This document shows positions 56,533 through 64,000 of a stretch of DNA of 64,000 bases, in pieces. Each line of letters begins with the position of its first letter. Position 1 is the first letter of the stretch. The position numbers and the translations under genes are program-made. Origin of the DNA: Syntrophobacteraceae bacterium (GTDB taxonomy: Bacteria > Desulfobacterota > Syntrophobacteria > Syntrophobacterales > Syntrophobacteraceae); contig JALOOX010000012.1 of the NCBI GenBank assembly GCA_025454175.1, positions 1 to 64,000 of the forward strand, given 5' to 3'. The notes beneath the pieces are model-generated. The model saw nothing but the letters and a program-made list of their open reading frames with translations, was not told the DNA's origin and did not search any database.

Positions 56533-57774
56533 CTATTTGAGTAGAATCAGCCCCGATTCGGTCTCATGATACGGTCGGGACGATTCCTCGGGAGCCTCTC
56601 GAGGCCCAAAATCATCAGGCCAGTGCTGCGTCAAGGACATGTAGACCAGCTGGCCCAGCATACGGTTCTTCCACCACGACGCCGAGCTCTCAAGATGTTG
56701 AGCCACCACCCAGGCATCCCGCGCCAGATCACCCTGCCTCGAAAGGCGCAGCCAGAGCGCAAGCTCCTCGAAAATGCGCCTGACCCGCTCCCTGCGCTCA
56801 CCCGAGCAAAGCTCCTCGATGGCCGAATCCACGAGGGCATCCATGCGATCCATTTTCATTTCGTGGGGGATCACGAGCACGGAGCTCTCGAGCTCTCTCA
56901 GACGCTGGGCCAGGGGCGACAGCTCCTCCCGGCCGAGGATGAGGTAGCTCAGCGGGATCACCTCGAGAAGCGGTTCCAGGTCCAGGTCGCGCATCTCGGC
57001 TTCCGGGTTCTCGATGGCCTCCATGAGCTCGTGGACATAGGCGGGCCTCCCCGGCTCCTCGTATGAGCCCAGGTGCTGACTCGCCTGGCGGGCATCGGCG
57101 GTGACCGCCAGGCCGCCGGCCCACTGGCCCATTTCCCTCAAGAGCAGAGCGGCATGCCAGACCGGGATTTCACAAAGGGGAAACCGAAAGAGGCCGTTCA
57201 TCCTCTGGATGAGATCACGGTACAACCTGGTCGTGGTGCTCGAAGACTTCACCGAAAGCTGAGTCAACCGTCTCTCGAAGTAAGCCGAGACACACACGGG
57301 GTCCGATGTCGGCGAAGGCGAGATGAGGGCCGTCAGAAACAGGTAGCCCATCGGCCCCACGGCCATATGGGCCTGGGACATCCGAGCTTCGGGGGCCACC
57401 AGAACCACGGGCTCGGCTTCCCCACCCTCCATCTCCGGACTGTACCCCTTCTGGGAAAACCGGTAGCCGGCCTGCTTGACGGTTTTCACACATGATTTCC
57501 CGGAAACCAGGTCCTTCAGCTCCGCAAAAGCCCTGAAGCCGGCCTCGGTCGGTTGTCGACTGAGGGACTCGAGCAGAACGGCGACCAACCGCTCCCTCCC
57601 CTCCAGGGATCTTTTGAGCGACTGCAGCCAGCTGCTGAAGCTCTCTCCCTCGGGGCTTTGAACCGAAAGTCGATCCAGGATGATCTGAAGCTCGGCGGCT
57701 TCATCGGGCGGCAAGGACGGTTCCGGTCTTTTCCGGCTTCCGGCTGTTTGCTTTCTGGCCATTGGGCGGTCCAT
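56533..57774 (-). CDS. 413-aa protein of unknown function
   Basis: Not recognised. The N-terminus is basic and polar (residues 1-25), the rest mostly helical with a hydrophobic-rich patch at about 285-300 (EVIPLSYLILGREEL). There is no signal peptide and no clear catalytic motif. MARKQT (ATG at 57762) could be the true start. Codon use matches the neighbours, so it is very probably a real gene. It sits between yjbQ and the terminator of the Hdr/Flox-like operon, sharing a strand with both but not obviously an operon member. Confidence 0.65.
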   Translation of the reverse strand: MDRPMARKQTAGSRKRPEPSLPPDEAAELQIILDRLSVQSPEGESFSSWLQSLKRSLEGRERLVAVLLESLSRQPTEAGFRAFAELKDLVSGKSCVKTVKQAGYRFSQKGYSPEMEGGEAEPVVLVAPEARMSQAHMAVGPMGYLFLTALISPSPTSDPVCVSAYFERRLTQLSVKSSSTTTRLYRDLIQRMNGLFRFPLCEIPVWHAALLLREMGQWAGGLAVTADARQASQHLGSYEEPGRPAYVHELMEAIENPEAEMRDLDLEPLLEVIPLSYLILGREELSPLAQRLRELESSVLVIPHEMKMDRMDALVDSAIEELCSGERRERVRRIFEELALWLRLSRQGDLARDAWVVAQHLESSASWWKNRMLGQLVYMSLTQHWPDDFGPREAPEESSRPYHETESGLILLK

Positions 57775-57930
57775 GATCTGTTGGGGTTGACCATCAGCGA
57801 ATTCTGCAATGGCCCATGGCTCAGGCGGTGAGGCTGCGGCAGGCTCATGTCGGCATCCTTACCTGCCCGACCCTCGCCGCCTCGGACCCCGCGATGCCGG
57901 GGGATCACGTTGCTCCCCTGGGGCGCATTG

Positions 57931-57977
57931 AAAAAAGAAAGCCCCTCCATCACACTCCCGGCATGATGCGAGGGGCT
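57931..57977 (-). terminator. Rho-independent terminator of the Hdr/Flox-like operon
   Basis: AGCCCCTC/GAGGGGCT stem with further ATCA/TGAT pairing inside, followed on the minus strand by TTTCTTTTTT. It lies about 20 bases beyond the stop of the probable selenoprotein gene. Confidence 0.82.
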
Positions 57978-57998
57978 CGAGAATGAACTGGCTACAAG

Positions 57999-59222
57999 CT
58001 ATTCTTCTGATTCTTCATCACGCGGTTCGATGATCAGCGAATCGGCCACCAGCTCCCACAAGTACTTCACTTCGACATCCATGAAGTCATATTCCTTGCG
58101 GAGGCTCTTCATGATCTGGTCGCGGCAGTTGTGACAGGGCGCGATGAGCAGCTTGGCGCCGGTGTCCTTGATCTGTTTGGCCTTGGTGCGGCCGTAGAAA
58201 ATGCGCTCTTCCACGTACGGAGACGCCCACGCCCCGCCCCCGGCCCCACAGCAGAAGTTGTTGGCCCGGTTGGGGTACATGTCCACGAAGTGCTCGCAGC
58301 ACTGCTGCGTGATCCAGCGCGGCTCCTCGTAATACCCATGGCCGAAGGCCCGCTCGCTCTTCCTCGCATAGTTGCACGGGTCGTGGTACGTGGTGAGCTC
58401 GTGGTGGATGGATTTATCGACCTTGATGCGGCCTTCATCCAGGTACTTCTTCATGAGGTCGTGGACACTGAGAAACTTGATGCCTTCATCGCCAAACCAT
58501 TTTTGCAGACCAAGCCTGGTCGCATAGTAGGCGTGCCCTCATTCGGGCAAGACAAGGTACTCGCACTCGAGCTCCTTGTAATTCTTGACGATGCGTCCAA
58601 CGATCTCCTTCATGGAGGCGTCATCGCCGGTGAACAAGCCCCAGTTGACGCCCTCCCAGTTCTCCGAGGTCGTGGTCCAGGATTCATCGGCCGCGTAAAG
58701 GATTCGCCACCAGAACATCATGTCCTCGGGCTCGCCGAACGGCTCCTTGGAGTTGATGGTGAAAAGATACTTGGCGCCCTTCTTGTCCACGGGCACCTCG
58801 AAACCGGGCAGCTCTTCCGCCAGCTCGGCACCCAAATCCTCGAGCAGGAAGATGAAATCGTCCTTGGGGATGCCCACGTTGTTTCCGGTCTTGAGGCACA
58901 TCGCGACGCCCTTGTGGAGCACGCCGGGGACCTTCTCCCTGTCCCTCAAGCTCCGTGCGGATCGAAGCATGGCCAGCAGATCGATCTTCATGGGGCAGGC
59001 GTGCTCACAGCGTCCACACAACGTGCAGACCCAAGGAAACCTGGAATCAATCAACTCCTGGTCCATTCCCAGGACGACCAGGCGCACGGCCTTCCGGACA
59101 TCCAGCCCGTCTACCCCCGTAACCGGGCAGCCTCCGGCGCACGTGCCGCAGGTCAGGCACAGATCGGCGTACTGGGTCGCCAATTTGCGCCTTTCGCGTT
59201 TCGATAACAACAACGGCTCCAT
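57999..59222 (-). CDS. HdrC/HdrB-like Fe-S oxidoreductase with probable selenocysteine at residue 228
   Basis: 407 aa if TGA at 58539-58541 is read as selenocysteine. The N-terminal half has two [4Fe-4S] motifs (CLTCGTCAGGCPV and CTLCGRCEHACPM), like HdrC. The C-terminal half is a CCG domain, like HdrB: CNYARK, CCGAGGG and PCHNCRD. In the same frame the TGA lies in PE-Sec-GHAYY, where related CCG proteins have Cys in (P)ECGHA. Stopping at the TGA would remove the CCG cluster-binding residues. A SECIS-like hairpin follows the TGA. GGGGAG precedes the ATG at 59222. It is the last gene of the operon after the FAD/NAD reductase and probably receives electrons from HdrA. An ordinary frame break or pseudogene is the alternative. 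selA-D are not in this window. Confidence 0.72.
58504..58524 (-). promoter_or_regulatory. SECIS-like hairpin just after the in-frame TGA
   Basis: On the minus strand, TGC-GACCA, loop GGCT, TGGTC-T-GCA: eight pairs with a single bulged T. The apical loop starts 22 bases after the TGA and has G in its first two positions. Distance, loop and bulge resemble bacterial SECIS elements such as that of E. coli fdhF; not confirmed by folding. Confidence 0.5.
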
Positions 59223-59365
59223 AAATTCTCTCCCCTAAAGTACGCCTCGTATAACACACACCCCCAGCCATTTAAAGTGTTTTTCTCAAGCCAGCCGGGC
59301 ACAATGCCCGTCTTGCACACCCTCGAGGTATGTATTCGTGATTCAAAGCACACACCGCCGATACA

Positions 59366-60208
59366 TCAATACTCGTTGGGCAGCCGGGCCAGCTGCTCCA
59401 GGCTGAAGACCGGGCCGTCCTTGCAGACATATTCGGTGCCGATATTGCACCGGCCGCAAATGCCGATGCCACACTTCATCCGCATCTCCAGGCTTGAGAT
59501 GATTCGGTCCGGAGGAAACCCGAGCTCCGTCAGCACCGGCAGCGTGAACTTGATCATGATGGGCGGACCACAGATGATGGCATAGGCATTGTCCGAGCTC
59601 GGCGCCTTCTGCTTGGTCACCGTGGGAACAAATCCCACATTGTATTTCCAGTTCGGATCACTGGCTCCGTCGACGGTGATGTGCATCCGGATGTCGCTGC
59701 GCTGCTCCCAGGCCGCCAGCTCATCCTTGTAAAGCAGCAGGCCCGGCGTCCTCGCTCCGTACACCACCGTGATGTCGCCGAATCGCGGTCGATTGGCCGG
59801 GTCCAGCATGTAGACGACGGACGATCTGAGCGTCGTGAACGCAAAGCCTCCGCCGATGATCACCACGTTCTTTCCTTCCAGGAGCTCCCACGGGTACCAG
59901 TTTCCCAGGGGGCCCCTCACTCCCATGACGTCACCGGCCCGCATGTTGTGCATGTGGGTGGTGACTTTCCCCACCTTGTTCACGGTGAACTTGAGGAAGC
60001 CCTTCTCAGTGGGAGATGAGGCGATCCCGATGGGGATTTCCCCCAGGCCCGCAACGGAGAGCTCCGCAAACTGGCCCGGGGTGTAGCTGAACTTGTTCTC
60101 GTCCGCCGGGTCGAGGAATACGAACTTGAAAGTCTTGAGATTCCTGTCTTCCGTCTCCGTCACGATGGATTCAATACGAACGGGATATGGCAAATAGGGA
60201 TTGTCCAC
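59366..60208 (-). CDS. FAD/NAD(P)- and [2Fe-2S]-binding reductase, FloxA-like
   Basis: 280 aa. A ferredoxin-NADP reductase-type protein: FAD part with YTPGQFAELSVAG and GIASSPTEKG, NAD(P) part with VVIIGGGFAFTTLRSSVVYML, and C-terminal [2Fe-2S] binding by MKCGIGICGRCNIGTEYVC, as in PyrK/dihydroorotate-dehydrogenase B and hydrogenase/sulfur-reductase gamma subunits. Starts at GTG with GGAGG six bases before. In Flox-Hdr complexes this type of subunit takes electrons from NADH. Position in the operon (after two Fe-S proteins, before the HdrC/B-like gene) supports that. Confidence 0.88.
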   Translation of the reverse strand: MDNPYLPYPVRIESIVTETEDRNLKTFKFVFLDPADENKFSYTPGQFAELSVAGLGEIPIGIASSPTEKGFLKFTVNKVGKVTTHMHNMRAGDVMGVRGPLGNWYPWELLEGKNVVIIGGGFAFTTLRSSVVYMLDPANRPRFGDITVVYGARTPGLLLYKDELAAWEQRSDIRMHITVDGASDPNWKYNVGFVPTVTKQKAPSSDNAYAIICGPPIMIKFTLPVLTELGFPPDRIISSLEMRMKCGIGICGRCNIGTEYVCKDGPVFSLEQLARLPNEY

Positions 60209-60289
60209 TTCATTCCTCCATGGGGACCGGGAGTACTCGGCCCCCGGGGCAGCGCTGATCCGCCGATTCTCTCCGCGTCACTCCCGCGC

Positions 60290-61336
60290 TCAACAGATGC
60301 AACTGGCAGACATCAACTGGGCCACCTGCCGAATGTCAATGTTCACGGGACAATGACTCACGCACCGGCCGCAGCCGACGCAGGCAGCTCCCAGATGGTA
60401 CTTGTCCTGGTAGTATTTGAGCTTGTGCATGAACCGCTGCCGAACCCTCTGCAGCTTCTGAGAGCGGGGATTATGGCCTGAGCCGTGGTGGGTGAACAAG
60501 GGAAACATGCAGGAATCCCAGAGTCTCAGCCGATCGCCCTTCTCGCCGCTGACCTCGTCCTGGATGTCGAAGCACCAGCAGGTGGGGCAGAGGAAGGTGC
60601 AGGTCCCGCAATTGATGCATGAGAACTGAACTTCGTCCCAGAATGCCGCGTTGAACAGCTCGAGGGTGTTCTGGCCGGCAATGGCCTCGGTGCTGAAGAG
60701 CTTGCCCAGGCTTTGCTCCGCGGCCTTCCTGAGATCGCCGGCCCTGTTGCTCGCCTCCACGGGCGCCGCGGCCGTGAAGCCCGCCTCGTCGAGGAGCTTC
60801 TGCCCCTTTTCGGTGACGGGCCGAGCCAGGTAGCCATCTCCAAGGTCCACCAGCAGGACATCGAGCCCGGCGGTATCGAAAGGACCGGTCCCCACCGTGG
60901 TGCAGAAGCATGTGCCGCACGGCTGGCCGCAGCCCAGACCCACCAGCGTGGTGGCCTCTCTCCGCCTGACCCACCAGGGGTCCTTGATCGTCTCGGTCTC
61001 GAAATTGACATCGTCCAGCTGGAAAGCGCGGGCGTCACACGGACGAATGCCCACGACCACCCGCGGCGAATAATCCTGGGGAGCTTCCTTCAGTATGCCC
61101 GCGTCGGGATCGTCCTTTGCCAGCGAATAAGTGAACATCCTGTCGGAGTGAGGGTGAAAAAGCCCCTTGGGCGACAGCCTGCTGTTTTGAAACGTCAAAT
61201 CCAGTTCATCCACCCGGGCCAGCCGCGCGAATTCGTGATACTGTCCCCGGAAGACCGGCCCGATGACCCCGCAGCGCTCCATGATGCGCCGGATGCCATC
61301 TTTCAGGCCGTCCTTGCTCACAAATATATCAGACAT
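60290..61336 (-). CDS. [4Fe-4S] protein, Flox/sulfhydrogenase-beta-like
   Basis: 348 aa. Resembles the beta subunits of sulfhydrogenases and the FloxB/FloxC group. An N-terminal domain of about 230 residues contains VVVGIRPCDARAFQLDDVNF and GLGCGQPCGTCFCTTVG, then two [4Fe-4S] motifs: CINCGTCTFLCPTC, and CVGCGRCVSHCPVNI near the end. The ATG at 61336 has AAGGA eight bases upstream; the frame to 61642 is rejected. It probably links the FAD reductase to HdrA. Confidence 0.85.
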   Translation of the reverse strand: MSDIFVSKDGLKDGIRRIMERCGVIGPVFRGQYHEFARLARVDELDLTFQNSRLSPKGLFHPHSDRMFTYSLAKDDPDAGILKEAPQDYSPRVVVGIRPCDARAFQLDDVNFETETIKDPWWVRRREATTLVGLGCGQPCGTCFCTTVGTGPFDTAGLDVLLVDLGDGYLARPVTEKGQKLLDEAGFTAAAPVEASNRAGDLRKAAEQSLGKLFSTEAIAGQNTLELFNAAFWDEVQFSCINCGTCTFLCPTCWCFDIQDEVSGEKGDRLRLWDSCMFPLFTHHGSGHNPRSQKLQRVRQRFMHKLKYYQDKYHLGAACVGCGRCVSHCPVNIDIRQVAQLMSASCIC

Positions 61337-61386
61337 CACTCTGTCCTTTTCTCCTGACAGCCCCGCCAACCGGGAGCCGTTGCACT

Positions 61387-62337
61387 CTACATGATGAAGG
61401 ACTCGGGATCGCCCGGCTTGAAAGTATCCAGCGGGGGACGCTCCTCCAGAGACAATCCCACTTCGTACCCGTAAAGCTCCTTCACGTCTTTCTCGAGCTT
61501 CTTGGTGAACTGCCTCACCTTGATGCCGACGGGGCACGCCCTCTCGCAGGCGCCGCAGTCCGTGCACCTTCCCGCCAGGTGGTAAGCCCGCAGAAAATGG
61601 AACGTCCGGGTGTCCGTGGGATCGAGGGTCTTTCCAACCCACTGCGGGGCCGACTCATCCACGAAGCACGTCGGGCAGTAACACTGGGGGCAGGCATTGC
61701 GGCAGGCATAACAGCGAATGCAGGGCCGGATCAGCTGCTCGAAATGATCCCAGCGGCTCTCCGGGGACATGGCTTCCACCTGCCTGACGTCAGCGTAGCG
61801 GTCCACATTCACCTGCTCCTGGATGAGCTCCGCCGCCAGCTCGTCATAGATCACCGGGTTGCGGTGAATACAGATGGAACAGTTTTCCTGCAGGAGAGCA
61901 TTCCGGTCCAGGTCGACCTCGAATCCCCTGCCCTGAACCAGGACCCTGCCGTTCTTCTCCTCGGCCGCCAGGGCATCCTTTCCGCCCAGCTCCGCCGCGA
62001 TGCGCCTTCTGTCCAGCATTCCCCCGCAGGGAGCCCCGATGAGGTAGAGCCTGTCCCGGGGGATCTGGTTTTCCAGGATCTGAACGACCACATTGCGCGA
62101 GTCGCACCCCTTGACGACGACGCCCACCCGGTCCGTCCGGCGCGGCAGGTAGTTGGCCAGATTCACCCCGCAGAAGCTGTCCCACCAGAGCCGATCCGCC
62201 TGCTCCGGGGTCCTGGCGGCGAACGGCTCGTTCATGAACGGCACCGTCCCTTTGCGATATCCGATCACCACGTCCACGCGGCCCTCAGACAGCAGGCGTC
62301 GGGCTATCTCTCGAATCCTGTCAGTATAAGCGTACAT
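61387..62337 (-). CDS. FrhB/FdhB-like [4Fe-4S] protein of the Flox operon
   Basis: 316 aa. The N-terminal part has VGVVVKGCDSRNVVVQILE and LIGAPCGGM, as in the coenzyme-F420-dehydrogenase beta/FdhB-like family. Cysteine motifs follow: CSICIHRNPVIYDEL, CIRCYACRNACPQCYCPTC and CTDCGACERACPVG, enough for about three clusters. No F420-specific inference is made; in sulfate reducers similar genes sit with floxABCD-hdrABC. The ATG directly follows the mvhD stop (TAAATG), so it is coupled. Confidence 0.85.
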   Translation of the reverse strand: MYAYTDRIREIARRLLSEGRVDVVIGYRKGTVPFMNEPFAARTPEQADRLWWDSFCGVNLANYLPRRTDRVGVVVKGCDSRNVVVQILENQIPRDRLYLIGAPCGGMLDRRRIAAELGGKDALAAEEKNGRVLVQGRGFEVDLDRNALLQENCSICIHRNPVIYDELAAELIQEQVNVDRYADVRQVEAMSPESRWDHFEQLIRPCIRCYACRNACPQCYCPTCFVDESAPQWVGKTLDPTDTRTFHFLRAYHLAGRCTDCGACERACPVGIKVRQFTKKLEKDVKELYGYEVGLSLEERPPLDTFKPGDPESFIM

Positions 62338-62769
62338 TTATGCTACCTCTGCTTGCCTCTTGATGAAATGGCGGGCCGGCCCGATGGCTTTCACCTTCTC
62401 GACAACCGTCCGGGCGGTTTCCGCGAACTTGGTGGCCTCGGCCGAGGATATCCACGAAAAATGAATGCGCCCGGGCTCGATGCCCGTGTGCTCGAGGAGA
62501 CCCTTGAGAAGACCGAATTTGCGGCGGGCGTAATAGTTGCCCTCGATGTAGTGACAGTCCCCGGGATGGCATCCCGAAACCCACACCCCATCCACCCCAT
62601 GGCGAAGAGCTGCCAGGATGAACTTGGGATTGACCCGTCCCGTGCAGGGCACCCGGATCACTCGAATGTTGGCCGGATACTGGAGCCGGCTCACCCCCGC
62701 CAGGTCCGCCCCACCGTAAGAGCACCAGTTACAGAGGAAAGCAACGATTTTGGGTTCCCAATCTGACAT
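62338..62769 (-). CDS. mvhD: MvhD/FloxD-like [2Fe-2S] protein
   Basis: 143 aa. The small adaptor that passes electrons to HdrA in methyl-viologen hydrogenase-Hdr and Flox-Hdr complexes. Signatures: FLCNWCSYGGADLAG at the N-terminus, RVPCTGRVNPKFIL, and GCHPGDCHYIEGNYYARR. All cluster residues are Cys here; some relatives have selenocysteine. The ATG at 62769 gives the standard N-terminus; AAGGA lies directly before it. Between hdrA (114-bp gap) and the FrhB-like gene. Confidence 0.94.
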   Translation of the reverse strand: MSDWEPKIVAFLCNWCSYGGADLAGVSRLQYPANIRVIRVPCTGRVNPKFILAALRHGVDGVWVSGCHPGDCHYIEGNYYARRKFGLLKGLLEHTGIEPGRIHFSWISSAEATKFAETARTVVEKVKAIGPARHFIKRQAEVA

Positions 62770-62883
62770 ATCCTTTTTCTCTCCCGATGAATCGATTCTC
62801 CGGCGACCCGCTGAAGCCATCCCTCGACAAGGAGCATCGCGCTTTGTCGGGTCGCGGCGGAGCTCAGTGAACCATGAAAACCC

Positions 62884-64000
62884 TCACAGGCTGTCAATGA
62901 CCGTGAAGATCTGAACGTCGTCGAACCCACGGAGACGTATGGCTCCCGACCGGCAGGAGGCCACGCAGAGCCCGCAGCCCTTGCAAAGGGCCGGGTTGAT
63001 CTCGGCCTTGCCCTTGTCGTTGTATCTGGGGGCCGAATAGGGACAGATGTTCACGCAGGTCCCGCAGCTGCTGCAGAGCATCTGGTTGGTGAACGCCACC
63101 GTTCCGCTGAACAGAATGGACTGACTCGCCAGGATGGTCGCGGCCCGCGCCGCCGCCGCCTGGGCCTGGGCGATGCTCTCGTCGATGGGCTTGGGATAGT
63201 GCGCCAGGCCGCAGAGATACACCCCGTCCGTCGCGAAATCGACGGGCCTCAGTTTGGCGTGAGCCTCGATGAAGAAGCCTTCCTCGTTGACCGGCACCTT
63301 GAAGAACTGGCTCAGGGCATCGGTTTCATTGGGTACGATGGCCGTGGCCAGGGCAATGAGATCAGGGTTCAGACTGACGGGCCGCTGGAGCACGTGGTCG
63401 GTGACAGTCACCCACAGCTTTCCGTCCACCACCTCCACGCGAGGTTTATCGTCGACGTTGTAGCGGATGAAAACGACTCCCTGCCGCCTGGCTTCCAGGT
63501 AGAGCGATTCCCGCTCACCGTAAGTCCTGAAATCGCGATACAGCACATAGACTTCACAATCGGGCTGGAGCCGCTTGAGCTCGAGGGCGCTTTCCGCCGA
63601 GTGCGTGCAGCACACCCTGCTGCAGTAGGGACGATGAGGCTCCCGGGAGCCGACGCACTGGATGAAAACGGCCGATTTGACGTCCTTCAGGGTGGGGTCT
63701 CCGGCCGCGAACCTGCAATCCAGCTCCTGGTGCGTCACGATGCGGGGATCCGAACCGTACCGGTATTCGTCGGGCTTCCACTCCCGAGCCCCCGTGGCGA
63801 TGACCGCCACGCCGTGCTCGATGGTCTCCCGTGCGCCACCATTTTGCAGGACGGTCTTGAAATTCCCCACAAAACCTTCGACGCTCGCAATGGAGCTGTT
63901 CAAGTGAACCGTGATGTTGGGATGGCTGACAACCCCCTGCTCCAGCGCGCCAACGCGCTCCCGGATATCCTCTCCGCGCCAGGTCTGGAACAGCTGGAGC
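62884..64000 (-). CDS. hdrA: HdrA, flavin/Fe-S electron-bifurcating subunit (N-terminus outside the window)
   Basis: At least 372 codons, open to the right edge; the visible start-like TTG at 63903 is internal. Seen: SRVCCTHSAESALELKRL (HdrA Cys-rich loop), VYLCGLAHYPKPIDESIAQAQ typical of HdrA, and two C-terminal ferredoxin motifs CSSCGTCVNICPYSAP and CKGCGLCVASC. The second motif lacks the usual Pro after the last Cys (CRSGAI), which is common in HdrA. First visible gene of the operon hdrA-mvhD-FrhB-like-Fe-S-FAD reductase-HdrC/B-like. Predicted to couple NADH, ferredoxin and a thiol/disulfide pair. Confidence 0.93.
   Translation of the reverse strand, partial: LQLFQTWRGEDIRERVGALEQGVVSHPNITVHLNSSIASVEGFVGNFKTVLQNGGARETIEHGVAVIATGAREWKPDEYRYGSDPRIVTHQELDCRFAAGDPTLKDVKSAVFIQCVGSREPHRPYCSRVCCTHSAESALELKRLQPDCEVYVLYRDFRTYGERESLYLEARRQGVVFIRYNVDDKPRVEVVDGKLWVTVTDHVLQRPVSLNPDLIALATAIVPNETDALSQFFKVPVNEEGFFIEAHAKLRPVDFATDGVYLCGLAHYPKPIDESIAQAQAAAARAATILASQSILFSGTVAFTNQMLCSSCGTCVNICPYSAPRYNDKGKAEINPALCKGCGLCVASCRSGAIRLRGFDDVQIFTVIDSL

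Noticed and set aside
62338-62769. Selenocysteine in MvhD
   Set aside because: CNWC and GCHPGDC positions are Cys; no in-frame TGA.

Overview
The window reads as a dense chromosomal segment of a GC-rich anaerobic bacterium. The gene content points to a sulfate-reducing or syntrophic deltaproteobacterium (Desulfobacterota, Syntrophobacterales-like). Evidence for this: two heterodisulfide-reductase (Hdr) modules, one in a Flox-type NADH/Hdr operon; pyruvate:ferredoxin-oxidoreductase and NuoEF-type proteins; a K+-independent proton-pumping pyrophosphatase; and a probable selenocysteine-containing Fe-S oxidoreductase. The lineage is inferred from gene content only; there is no rRNA gene in the window.

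Left third (1-18538, minus strand). The most unusual locus is a run of three giant genes. A 2193-aa protein carries all four functional parts of a 2-oxoacid:ferredoxin oxidoreductase in the order ferredoxin, TPP (beta), gamma, alpha, plus a helical C-terminus. A 1693-aa largely helical protein has one four-cysteine Fe-S motif. A 1237-aa protein fuses a helical domain to NuoE-like and NuoF-like modules. A GAF-domain gene and a TPR/SNF2-type helicase follow; the helicase frame is interrupted by an in-frame TAG and runs off the left edge. I infer one electron-transfer assembly linking 2-oxoacid oxidation to a flavin/NAD(H)-type module, possibly with a dedicated regulator.

Middle (18.5-32.6 kb, plus strand). 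A small zinc-ribbon-like protein, an OmpR-type response regulator with its histidine kinase and a DegP protease form an envelope-stress module; three 11-bp direct repeats sit in front of degP. Then come an MFS-type transporter, a 1.16-kb gap holding a perfect 18-bp inverted repeat, a 1610-aa secreted fusion of a vanadium-haloperoxidase-like domain, a CotA-like multicopper oxidase and two FN3 domains, and a dihaem cytochrome c peroxidase with a Gly/Met repeat insert.

Right half (32.9-64 kb). An hdrC-hdrB-hdrA operon has a double-length HdrA. It is followed by an outer-membrane lipoprotein-sorting-like protein, a lipoprotein, a truncated pyruvate,phosphate-dikinase-like protein, queosine genes (queF-queC-queE), a LysM amidase, a U32 peptidase, an isochorismatase-type hydrolase, hppA, a dynamin-like GTPase, an MltB-type transglycosylase, coaD-rsmD-asd, YjbQ and an unidentified 413-aa protein. 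The window ends in a minus-strand operon: hdrA (cut by the right edge), mvhD, two Fe-S proteins, a FAD/NAD reductase, and an HdrC/HdrB-like gene that is read whole only if an in-frame TGA is decoded as selenocysteine.

Degenerate heptanucleotide tandem repeats (GTT in a fixed phase) occur between genes at about nine places. No tRNA, rRNA, CRISPR array or intact insertion sequence was found.
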